From contig CAIYVC010000024.1 in the NCBI GenBank assembly GCA_903929535.1, positions 1-40,303 of the forward strand: a stretch of DNA of 40,303 nucleotides, given 5' to 3'. Of the stretch, positions 6,426 through 13,490 are shown piece by piece. The translations under genes and the position numbers were made by a program. Position 1 is the stretch's first letter, and every line of letters begins with the position of its first letter. Source of the stretch: an uncultured Caulobacteraceae bacterium. Its GTDB lineage: Bacteria; Pseudomonadota; Alphaproteobacteria; Caulobacterales; Caulobacteraceae. The notes under the pieces are model-generated. The model was not told where the DNA came from. It saw nothing but the letters and a program-made list of their open reading frames with translations, and did not search any database.

Positions 6426-8123
6426 TTGCGATCGGACCCCTTGGCCGCATCCGACTTCCCGTCCCGTCCTGTTTCCGCCGATGCCGCGGACGCGGGGCGC
6501 GTGATCACGGGCTGGGCCGCGGGCTGGTTGTTGGCGCTGATTGTCGGGACCATCGCTCTGGACCAGGGCCTGGGGCCTGTATCCAACTCCTTGTTGATCG
6601 CCGCCGGCCTGGCCGGGGCTCCCGGCGTCATCGCCTTGACGCCGGCGTGGCGTGCGACGAAGGGCGGCCGGAGCGTTCTGCTGATCCTTTGGGCCGCCGG
6701 AGGCGCGGGGGCCTGCGCCTTCGCCGGAGGTCTGTCCGGCCCCCTGGCGGCCTGGTGTCTGCTGCCTGTCGCCTTCGCGACCCTGCTCGGCATGGGTCCG
6801 TGGATGGCCCAGGCGGCGGCGCTGACGGTGCTGGGCGTGGCCGTCGCGGCCCTGGCTCAGGCGGCGGGGCTGGAACCCGCAGCTCCGGCCGAGCCGCTGC
6901 GCCTATATCTCAGCTGCTACGTCCTGGCGTCTCTGGGCCTGGGTCTGGCCGTGGGTCTGGTGCGCGCGGGCCGCGTCCGGCCCGTCGTGATCGACGCTGG
7001 CGAGGCGCGCGCCGGCGCCGCCGAGCGCCTGCTACTGGAACAGCCGCACCTCCTGCTGGCGCTGGAGGATGACGGCCGGGTGATCTCGGCCTTCGGCTTC
7101 GCCCCGCGCGGGGTGGTTCACGAGGTTCTGCTCAGCCAGGGTCTGGGAGGCGCGGTGGCGGTCGACGACATGTCGCGTCTGGCCGACGCCCTGGCTTGCG
7201 CCCTGACGACCGGTCAGGCCGAGACCATGCTGGCGCCCGCCGGCCAGACGGGCAGGGTTTTGGCGCTGAGCCTGCGCCGAGCCAAGGACGGGCGTCTGTT
7301 TGGGATGATGCGCGACGCCACGCAACAGCACGCCCACGAGACCAAGCTGCAGGAGGCCAAGACGGCCGCCGAGGCGCTCAACACCGGCAAGTCGCGCTTC
7401 CTGGCCAATATGAGCCATGAGCTGCGCACGCCGTTGAACAGCATCATGGGCTTCTCCGACATCATGCGCGCGCGCCTGTTCGGCCCGTTGCCGCCCAAAT
7501 ACGCCGAGTACGCCGAACTGATCCACGGATCGGGCCAGCACCTGCTGGATCTGATCAACGACCTTCTGGACATGTCCAAGATCGAGGCCGAGCGCTTCCA
7601 GCTGCAAGTCGAGATGCTGGACGCCCGCGATCCCGTGTCCGCCGCCCTTAGGCTGATGCGGGTGCAGGCCGACGATGCCGGGGTGTCTCTGCGCGCGACC
7701 CTGCCGCCGGATCCCCTGGAGCTGGAGGCGGACCCGCGCGCCATCAAGCAGATCGTGCTGAACCTGCTCTCCAACGCCCTGAAGTTCACCCCGCGCGGCG
7801 GTCAGGTGACTCTCACCTTGGCCGGTCAAGGCGAGATGCTGGAGCTGTCGGTGGCCGATACCGGCATGGGCATATCGCCTGAAGACCTCAAGCGTCTGGG
7901 GCGCCCCTACGAACAGGCCGGAGACGCCGCCCAGAGGGCCAAGGGTACGGGCCTGGGCCTGTCGCTGGTGCGCGGCTTCGCCGAACTGCACGGCGGCGAG
8001 ATGATCATCGAAAGCACGCTGGGCGAAGGCACCTCGGTGCTGGTCCGTCTGCCCGGCCTGACACGGCCCGACGCCGAGGAACGCCCCAGCGCCAAGGTCA
8101 TCGCCTTCAGCCCGTTTCGATAG
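6426..8123 (+). CDS. divJ: DivJ, polar cell-cycle sensor histidine kinase
   Basis: A 565-residue membrane histidine kinase. In Caulobacter DivJ sits at the stalked pole and phosphorylates the single-domain regulators DivK and PleD, opposing PleC. Seen here: several hydrophobic membrane spans within residues ~28-180, a PAS-like linker (~205-295), HisKA with MSHELRTPLNSIMGFS (His about 331) and the FGPL...YAEYAELIHGSG helix, then HATPase_c with VLNLLSNALKFTPRGG, DTGMGISPEDLKRLG, and GTGLGLSLVRG. The closing VIAFSPFR resembles the C-terminus of Caulobacter DivJ as I remember it. The first available start is TTG 6426; GTG 6501 is an alternative. Length is close to the ~596 of Caulobacter DivJ. 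Confidence 0.85.
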   Translation: MRSDPLAASDFPSRPVSADAADAGRVITGWAAGWLLALIVGTIALDQGLGPVSNSLLIAAGLAGAPGVIALTPAWRATKGGRSVLLILWAAGGAGACAFAGGLSGPLAAWCLLPVAFATLLGMGPWMAQAAALTVLGVAVAALAQAAGLEPAAPAEPLRLYLSCYVLASLGLGLAVGLVRAGRVRPVVIDAGEARAGAAERLLLEQPHLLLALEDDGRVISAFGFAPRGVVHEVLLSQGLGGAVAVDDMSRLADALACALTTGQAETMLAPAGQTGRVLALSLRRAKDGRLFGMMRDATQQHAHETKLQEAKTAAEALNTGKSRFLANMSHELRTPLNSIMGFSDIMRARLFGPLPPKYAEYAELIHGSGQHLLDLINDLLDMSKIEAERFQLQVEMLDARDPVSAALRLMRVQADDAGVSLRATLPPDPLELEADPRAIKQIVLNLLSNALKFTPRGGQVTLTLAGQGEMLELSVADTGMGISPEDLKRLGRPYEQAGDAAQRAKGTGLGLSLVRGFAELHGGEMIIESTLGEGTSVLVRLPGLTRPDAEERPSAKVIAFSPFR

Positions 8124-8240
8124 CTAGCGCGCGAACAGCGCGAAGATGAAGGCGATCAGCAGGCCCACCGTGCCCCCGATCGGGAAGGCGTAGGTCAGGA
8201 TGGCCTCGCGGATTCGGTCGTTGCGCCGCCTTTGATTCAT
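8124..8240 (-). CDS. 38-residue single-pass membrane protein coupled to opgH
   Basis: A very small protein: a basic N-terminus (MNQRRRNDRIREAI) followed by one hydrophobic helix of about 20 residues ending FALFAR, so it would sit in the inner membrane with the basic end in the cytoplasm. Its ATG overlaps the stop codon of opgH (ATGA), so it is probably translated by coupling from the opgH message. No family recognised. A role as a small partner or regulator of the OpgH membrane enzyme is inference from position only. Confidence 0.6.
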   Translation of the reverse strand: MNQRRRNDRIREAILTYAFPIGGTVGLLIAFIFALFAR

Positions 8241-10042
8241 GTCTCGGCCGTATGCGGGGCCGAGGCCGAAATGCCCGCCACAAGGGTCGGACGGGCTTCC
8301 TCGCCCAGGAGCTCCCAGGCCGGGGCCAGTTCGTCGGGAATAGCGCAGAGGCGCGTCTTGACCAGCAGCCGGCTGAAACCACGCCCGGCGGTGACGCAGG
8401 CGAAGGGGATGGCCAACAGACAGGGGAACAGCGTCGGTCCCGCCCACAGGATGGCGGGCGGCAGGAAGAACCAAAGGATGCCCGAGGCCACGACGCCGAA
8501 GGTCAGCTGCGGCCACAGACCCGCCAACGCTTCGCCGAGGCTAACGCTGCGATCCTCACGGTTTTGCGCCTCCCACATCACCTTGCGGCCGAACAGCAGT
8601 CCGCCGATGAACATGGTCTGGGCGATCATCATGATCGGGCCGATCAGGAGATTATAGACGAGGTCGAGCACACAGCCGGCCAGCATCCGCCCGGTCCCGC
8701 CATAGCTTCTGCCGCCGCCGCTCAGGAGAATGTCGAACAGGCCGAGAAAGCGCGGGGCGAACATCAGGGCGATGGAGGCGGCGTAGAGGCCGAAGGCCAT
8801 GCTGGTGGCGAACATTGCGGGGCTGGGAGTCACGGCGATGATCAGACCGGCGATCAGCATCAGGAGATTCATCGGCGCGCCGGCGTACATCATGATGGCG
8901 TTGATCAGCTGGAAGCGGCCCATCGGCTTCAGTCCCGGCATCTTCAGCAGGCCCAGATACTGCAGGTTGCCCTGACACCAGCGCAGGTCGCGCTTGATGA
9001 AGTCCGGCAGGTTGGTTGGGTTCTCTTCCCAGCTTTCGAACTCGTCGGGGATGACGCGCACGTCCCAGCCGGCGCCGCGCATCAGGGCCGCCTCGACCTG
9101 ATCGTGGCTGAGCACCCAGCCGCCCATCGGCGCCTTGCCCGGCAGCACCGGCAGCTTGCAGTGCTCCACGAAGGGCCGCAGGCGAATGATGGCGTTGTGA
9201 CCCCAGTAGGGCCCGGCGGACCCCTGCCACCATGCGCTGCCGGTGGTCTGGGCGCGCATGCCGTGGCGCATGCCGAACTGGAAGATGCGGGTGAAGGCGC
9301 TCTCGGCGGGCCGCCCGACCACCAGGCTCTGCAGAATGCCCAGCTTGGGGTTGGTCTGCATGGCCCGCACCAGCCGCAGCATGGATTTGCCGGACATGAC
9401 GCTGTCGGCATCCAGCACGATCATGTGGGCGTAATGATCCAGGCTCCGGGCGGCGAATTCCTCGAGGTTGCCGGCCTTGTAGCCGGTGTTCTCGCGCCGC
9501 CTGCGATAGCGCAGCCCGACGCCGGCGTAGTCGACCTGCAGGCGCAGGAACATCACCTCTTCCAGGCAGCCGATCTCGAAATCGCTGGTGTCGCTGAGCA
9601 CATGGAAGTCGAAATGCGCGATCTGGCCGGTGGCCTTCACGCTGTCGATCATCACGCGCAGGCGGGCGAAGGTGGCCTCCACGGTCTCATTACGGACGCA
9701 GAGGCATATGGCGGTCCTGGTGGTGATCGGGCTGTCGGCTGGCGTGACGCGCAGAGCGGGGTTGGTATAGCCGACCGGGTCGCGGACCAGCCGCAGGATG
9801 ACGAAGCCGATGGCCGAGTTCCAGAAGCCCAGCAGGGTCCAGGGCAGGCCGATCAGATAGATGATCAGGAAGGTCAGGGTCGGCGCCGACCAGCCGCGGC
9901 TGCCCAGCACATGGGTCATCACCCAGGCCAGCCCGGCCATGCTGCCGAGGTTCAAAACGAGCACCAGCCAGCGGCGCGCCCTCAATCGGGCGTCTTCTCC
10001 ATCCAGGAGGTGGGCGGGCGTCGATTTCGCGGTTTGGTCCAT
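8237..10042 (-). CDS. opgH: OpgH/MdoH glucan biosynthesis glucosyltransferase
   Basis: A 601-residue inner-membrane family 2 glycosyltransferase that polymerises UDP-glucose into the backbone of osmoregulated periplasmic glucans. Two membrane spans lie near residues 25-85; the cytoplasmic GT2 core has NTGYKAGN, the DAD motif at about 211-213, YWGHNAIIRLRPFVEHC, SHDQVEAALM and the processive-enzyme motif RDLRWCQGN (about 351-359); multiple C-terminal spans follow. It is shorter than the ~847-residue E. coli enzyme, as is usual in alphaproteobacteria. No opgG is visible. OpgH has been reported as essential for cell shape in Caulobacter, and E. coli OpgH also restrains FtsZ, so its place beside divJ is suggestive but not proof of a functional link. 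Confidence 0.93.
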   Translation of the reverse strand: MDQTAKSTPAHLLDGEDARLRARRWLVLVLNLGSMAGLAWVMTHVLGSRGWSAPTLTFLIIYLIGLPWTLLGFWNSAIGFVILRLVRDPVGYTNPALRVTPADSPITTRTAICLCVRNETVEATFARLRVMIDSVKATGQIAHFDFHVLSDTSDFEIGCLEEVMFLRLQVDYAGVGLRYRRRRENTGYKAGNLEEFAARSLDHYAHMIVLDADSVMSGKSMLRLVRAMQTNPKLGILQSLVVGRPAESAFTRIFQFGMRHGMRAQTTGSAWWQGSAGPYWGHNAIIRLRPFVEHCKLPVLPGKAPMGGWVLSHDQVEAALMRGAGWDVRVIPDEFESWEENPTNLPDFIKRDLRWCQGNLQYLGLLKMPGLKPMGRFQLINAIMMYAGAPMNLLMLIAGLIIAVTPSPAMFATSMAFGLYAASIALMFAPRFLGLFDILLSGGGRSYGGTGRMLAGCVLDLVYNLLIGPIMMIAQTMFIGGLLFGRKVMWEAQNREDRSVSLGEALAGLWPQLTFGVVASGILWFFLPPAILWAGPTLFPCLLAIPFACVTAGRGFSRLLVKTRLCAIPDELAPAWELLGEEARPTLVAGISASAPHTAET

Positions 10043-10107
10043 GAGTCGTCGTGTTAAGGGCGCAGAGTGAAGGCGGCTAACGTTATTTACCCAAGGGGCT
10101 GCACGGC

Positions 10108-11091
10108 GTGAGTATCAAGCCTCAGGCGCTGTGGACGGTGGCGGCCGGCAAGGCCGCGCTGCGCCCCTGCGTGATTGCGCCGCCCGCCGAGGGCGAGGTG
10201 CAGATCACGGCGCTCTTGAGCGGCATCAGCCGGGGCACCGAGGCGCTGGTGTTCCGGGGCAAGGTCCCGCCCAGTGAATGGGCTCGCATGCGTTGTCCCA
10301 ATCAGGAAGGCGAGTTCCCGTTCCCGGTGAAGTACGGCTACGCCATGGTCGGCGAGGTGGTGGACGGCGCCTCGGACTATATCGGCAGGCGGGTGTTCGC
10401 CCTGCATCCGCATCAAAGTCTGTTCAATCTGCCGCTGGAGTCCGTGGTGGAGGTTCCCACCTCCATTCCCACCGAGCGCGCCGTGCTGGCGCCGCAGATG
10501 GAGACGGCGCTGAACGCCACCTGGGACGCGGCGGCCCGTTTCGGTGACCGGATCGCGGTGGTCGGCGGCGGGGTGATCGGCCTTTTGACCGCCTATCTCT
10601 GCGCCCGGGCCAAGGGGGTGCGGGACGTGACCCTGATCGACGCCAATCCGTCGCGCGCGGCGCAGGCGCAGGCCCTGGGGTTGAAGTTCGCAACCCCCAT
10701 GGATGACCTGCCGCACAAGTGTCAGATCGTCTTCCACGCCTCCAACACCGCCCAGGGCCTTAACCTCGCCCTGTCGCTGGCCGCCTTCGAGGCGACGGTG
10801 ATCGAGCTCAGCTGGTTCGGCGACACGCCCGTGCCGGTCAATCTGGGCGGCGCCTTTCATAGCCAGCGGCTGACCTTGCGCTCATCCCAGGTGGGGGCGG
10901 TGGCCTTGTCGCGGCGCGCCAAGTGGGATTTCCGCCGGCGTCTGACCAAGGCGCTGTCTCTATGCGCCGATCCGGCCCTAGATGTGCTGGTGGCCAAGAA
11001 GACGCCTCTGACGAAGATCGTGCGGCGCATGCCCGCCATCCTGTCGGACCCCGAAACCCTTTGCCATCTGATCCAATACCAGGAGCGCTAA
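10108..11091 (+). CDS. MDR-superfamily dehydrogenase without zinc ligands (BchC-like)
   Basis: A 327-residue medium-chain dehydrogenase/reductase. The nucleotide-binding motif is VVGGGVIGLL (about 151-160), followed by an acidic residue in TLIDANPS, suggesting NAD. At the position where zinc alcohol dehydrogenases have the catalytic cysteine motif, this protein reads SGISRGTE (38-45), as in bacteriochlorophyllide dehydrogenase BchC, so the usual zinc site is missing. The GTG start has AAGGGG 9 bases upstream. The stop overlaps the start of the next gene (TAATG), and a glycosyltransferase follows, so the three form one operon. It probably oxidises a side-chain alcohol of the cluster's product or intermediate; the substrate is unknown. 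Confidence 0.82.
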   Translation: MSIKPQALWTVAAGKAALRPCVIAPPAEGEVQITALLSGISRGTEALVFRGKVPPSEWARMRCPNQEGEFPFPVKYGYAMVGEVVDGASDYIGRRVFALHPHQSLFNLPLESVVEVPTSIPTERAVLAPQMETALNATWDAAARFGDRIAVVGGGVIGLLTAYLCARAKGVRDVTLIDANPSRAAQAQALGLKFATPMDDLPHKCQIVFHASNTAQGLNLALSLAAFEATVIELSWFGDTPVPVNLGGAFHSQRLTLRSSQVGAVALSRRAKWDFRRRLTKALSLCADPALDVLVAKKTPLTKIVRRMPAILSDPETLCHLIQYQER

Positions 11092-11495
11092 TGTTCGCCG
11101 TTGAAGTCCGCGATCACATCATGATCGCCCACAGCCTGCCGGGCGAGGTGTTCGGCCCCGCCCAGGGCCTGCATGGCGCCACCTTCGTGGTGGACGTCGC
11201 CTTCTTCCGCGAGGAACTGGACCCCGACAACATTGTGGTCGACATCGGCCGCGCCACCGACACCCTGAAGGCGATCCTGAAGCCGCTGAACTACGCCAAC
11301 CTCGACGCCCATGCGCCGTTCAAGGGCAAGGGCGCCACCACCACCGAGTTTCTGTCGCGGCACATCTTCGAGGAGATGGCCAAGGCGATCAAAGCCGGCG
11401 ATCTCGGCCCCCACGCCTCGGGCCTGACCAAGCTGCGGGTCACGCTAAATGAATCCCACGTCGCGCGCGCCTGGTGCGAGGCCGACCTTGCCTAG
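11091..11495 (+). CDS. 6-pyruvoyl-tetrahydropterin synthase/QueD-fold protein with altered active site
   Basis: A 134-residue T-fold protein. Compared with E. coli QueD as I remember it: IAHSLP keeps the first zinc histidine (14); LHGATF keeps the second (28) but has Ala in place of the third; the catalytic cysteine of the CxxLHGH motif is Ala (24); the LDHH motif is LDAH, displacing the catalytic histidine; the glutamate of the last strand is kept in LNESH. So it is unlikely to catalyse the standard 6-carboxy- or 6-pyruvoyl-tetrahydropterin reaction. Sequences of this type are usually annotated as 6-carboxytetrahydropterin synthase. Overlaps both neighbours, giving tight translational coupling with the dehydrogenase and glycosyltransferase. 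Confidence 0.82.
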   Translation: MFAVEVRDHIMIAHSLPGEVFGPAQGLHGATFVVDVAFFREELDPDNIVVDIGRATDTLKAILKPLNYANLDAHAPFKGKGATTTEFLSRHIFEEMAKAIKAGDLGPHASGLTKLRVTLNESHVARAWCEADLA

Positions 11496-12540
11496 GCTGT
11501 ATTTCGCCGTTCCTGGCGACATCGAGGGGCGCACCGGCGGCACCCTCTACGACCGCAAGGTCATGGAAGCCCTGCGCGAGGACGGCTGGCGGGTGGAGCA
11601 TCTGGCTTGGCCCAAGAGCTTCCCCTTCCCCAGCGAAGCCTGCCGCGACGAGGTTGAGGACAGCCTGGCGGCCGTGCCGGATGGCGCCCTGGTGCTGATC
11701 GACGGCCTGGCGCTGGGGGTGTTGTCGGGCCTGGCGCGCCAGCATGCCGAGCGGCTGCGCCTGGTGGGCCTGGTGCACCATCCTCTGGCGTTGGAGACGG
11801 GCCTGGCCCCCAACATCGCCGCTGAGTTCGCCATCTCCGAGCGCGACGCCCTGGCCTGCTGCCGGGCCGTGATCGTGACCAGCCAGACCACCGCCTCCAT
11901 CGTCGAAGGGGCGTTCGGCGTTCCCGGCGAGAGGATCACCGTGGCCACCCCCGGCATCGCCGTCGCCCGGCCCGCCGGCGCCGTTCAGCGCCGCCCGGGT
12001 CCGCCGCGCCTTCTAGCCATGGGATCGATCAATCCGCGCAAGGCGCATGACGTGCTGGCCCAGGCCTTGAGCCAGGTCGCCGATCTGGACTGGAGCTGCG
12101 TCATCGCCGGCAGTCCCGAGCGCGATCCGGAGACTGCCGCCGATCTGGTGCTGCAGATCGCGGACCTCGGCCTCAGCGATCGCATCGCCCTGGCCGGCGA
12201 AGTCGACGAGATCGAAGCCGCCGCCCTCTATGCCAACGCCGACATCTTCGCCCTGGCCAGTCTGTACGAAGGCTATGGCATGGTCTTCTCCGAAGCCCTT
12301 GCCTACGGCCTGCCGATCGTGGCGACGACGGGCGGGGCCATTCCCGAGGTCGTGCCGCCCGAGGCGGGCATCCTGGCGGCGCCGGGCGACGTCGAGGGAT
12401 TCGCCCAGGCGCTTCGTCTGGTCATCGGCGATCCCGCGAAAAGAGCCGCGCTGGCCGAGGGCGCGCGGCAGGCCGGTGCGTATCTGACCGGCTGGGACCG
12501 GACCGCCGCCGTCATTGGGGCCAGCCTGGAAAAACTCTAG
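11449..12540 (+). CDS. GT4-family glycosyltransferase
   Basis: A 363-residue GT-B fold retaining glycosyltransferase, cytoplasmic. The N-terminal acceptor domain carries a glycine-rich GRTGGTLYD loop near residue 28 and LVHHPLALE near 108; the C-terminal donor domain reads LLAMGSINPRKAHD and the family EX7E motif EGYGMVFSE (about 274-282), followed by GLPIVATTGGAIPEV. The chosen ATG overlaps the pterin synthase-like gene by 46 bases. Because its partners are GTP-cyclohydrolase-derived pterin/pyrimidine enzymes rather than cell-envelope genes, it may glycosylate a small heterocycle, as pterin glycosyltransferases do in cyanobacteria, though those belong to another family. Donor and acceptor are unknown. 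Confidence 0.85.
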   Translation: MNPTSRAPGARPTLPRLYFAVPGDIEGRTGGTLYDRKVMEALREDGWRVEHLAWPKSFPFPSEACRDEVEDSLAAVPDGALVLIDGLALGVLSGLARQHAERLRLVGLVHHPLALETGLAPNIAAEFAISERDALACCRAVIVTSQTTASIVEGAFGVPGERITVATPGIAVARPAGAVQRRPGPPRLLAMGSINPRKAHDVLAQALSQVADLDWSCVIAGSPERDPETAADLVLQIADLGLSDRIALAGEVDEIEAAALYANADIFALASLYEGYGMVFSEALAYGLPIVATTGGAIPEVVPPEAGILAAPGDVEGFAQALRLVIGDPAKRAALAEGARQAGAYLTGWDRTAAVIGASLEKL

Positions 12541-13328
12541 GGCGCCACAAACTGGCAATCGAACACCACATCGTCGCCCAAATGATGGGTGACTGTATGC
12601 GGGCGAAGAGCGCCATCCAGTTCGTCTATCGGGGGCAGGTTGATCCCGATAGGCCCCGACCCAATGACCAGGGGAGCGATCGACAGATGAAGCCGATGCA
12701 ACGCTCCTGCGGCCAGGAAGGCCGAAACCGTGGCCGCGCCGCCTTCGATCAGGATGCGTTTGAAACCGCGCTCCGCCAGGGCGGCGATGATGGCCTGGGG
12801 CGCGATGCAGGCGCCGTCCCGCTCCACGACGATCGGCGTTACCCCGTCGGGGCGGGCGCGGGCGTCGCATTGGATGGCGAAGATGGGTTCGGCGCCGTCG
12901 CAGTTCATCCGGGCCGAGGCCGGCAGGCGGAAGTTTGGGTCGATCACCACCCGGGCCGGGCAGGGGCCTTCGACTTCGCGCACGTTCAGCTGAGGATTGT
13001 CGGCGATCACCGTGCCGATCCCCACCACCACCGCGTCCACCAGGGCGCGCAGACGGTGCAGATGGCGGATGGCCTCCGGACCGTTGATGTAGCGCGACTT
13101 GCCGGTGGCGGTGGCCACCCGGCCGTCCAGCGATTGGCCGAGCTGGCCGATAACGAAGGCCGGTTCGGCGCGGCCAAGCGCCACGGGGGCGTAGAGGCTC
13201 CACAGCGGGCAGTTGTCCGGCGCGGGCGCCTGTCCGCCGTCGCCCGCCGCCAAATTGACCAGGGACGGCCAGACTTTGTGCAAGGCGGAGGCGGCGGGGT
13301 CCTGGTTTTCCGTGGGCTTAAGCAACAT
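12537..13328 (-). CDS. RibD C-terminal-type pyrimidine reductase, stand-alone
   Basis: A 263-residue dihydrofolate-reductase-fold enzyme of the RibD_C family, which uses NADPH to reduce the ribosyl group of a diaminopyrimidinone phosphate to ribityl. Visible motifs: QLGQSLDGRVAT, LRALVDAVVVGIGTVIADNP, ARVVIDP and ILIEGGA. No zinc-dependent deaminase domain is attached, unlike bifunctional RibD, so it resembles the archaeal/fungal stand-alone reductase. An N-terminal stretch of about 55 residues precedes the domain. ATG 13328 (AAGGGG just upstream) is preferred to an in-frame ATG at 13388 lacking a ribosome site. It converges on the glycosyltransferase gene, sharing 4 bases, and is divergent from the GTP cyclohydrolase gene. 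Confidence 0.85.
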   Translation of the reverse strand: MLLKPTENQDPAASALHKVWPSLVNLAAGDGGQAPAPDNCPLWSLYAPVALGRAEPAFVIGQLGQSLDGRVATATGKSRYINGPEAIRHLHRLRALVDAVVVGIGTVIADNPQLNVREVEGPCPARVVIDPNFRLPASARMNCDGAEPIFAIQCDARARPDGVTPIVVERDGACIAPQAIIAALAERGFKRILIEGGAATVSAFLAAGALHRLHLSIAPLVIGSGPIGINLPPIDELDGALRPHTVTHHLGDDVVFDCQFVAP

Positions 13329-13398
13329 ATCCCCTTGGCGGGCCTGCAGGCGTTGGTTCGCCGTGAGCCGCTTTGTCAGATACAGCACGCGGCGTTCA

Positions 13399-13428
13399 TT
13401 GAAACCTCAGGCTGTTATGGTTTATAGA
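13399..13428 (+). promoter_or_regulatory. Candidate promoter of the ribA-type gene
   Basis: TTGAAA (13399-13404) and TATAGA (13423-13428) are separated by 18 bases, about 60 bases before the GTP cyclohydrolase start. No FMN riboswitch-like structure is evident in the short leader. Confidence 0.4.
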
Positions 13429-13490
13429 CCCGTCCCTCGCCGATCCGAACCTGCGCTGCAGTTTTTTGTTGGACCTCATCGGAGGCATTT

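Noticed and set aside
8252..10057. A 601-codon open frame antisense to opgH
   Set aside because: Composition is that of a GC-rich shadow (long Gln/His/Gly/Ala runs, no domain), and the opposite strand encodes an unmistakable OpgH.
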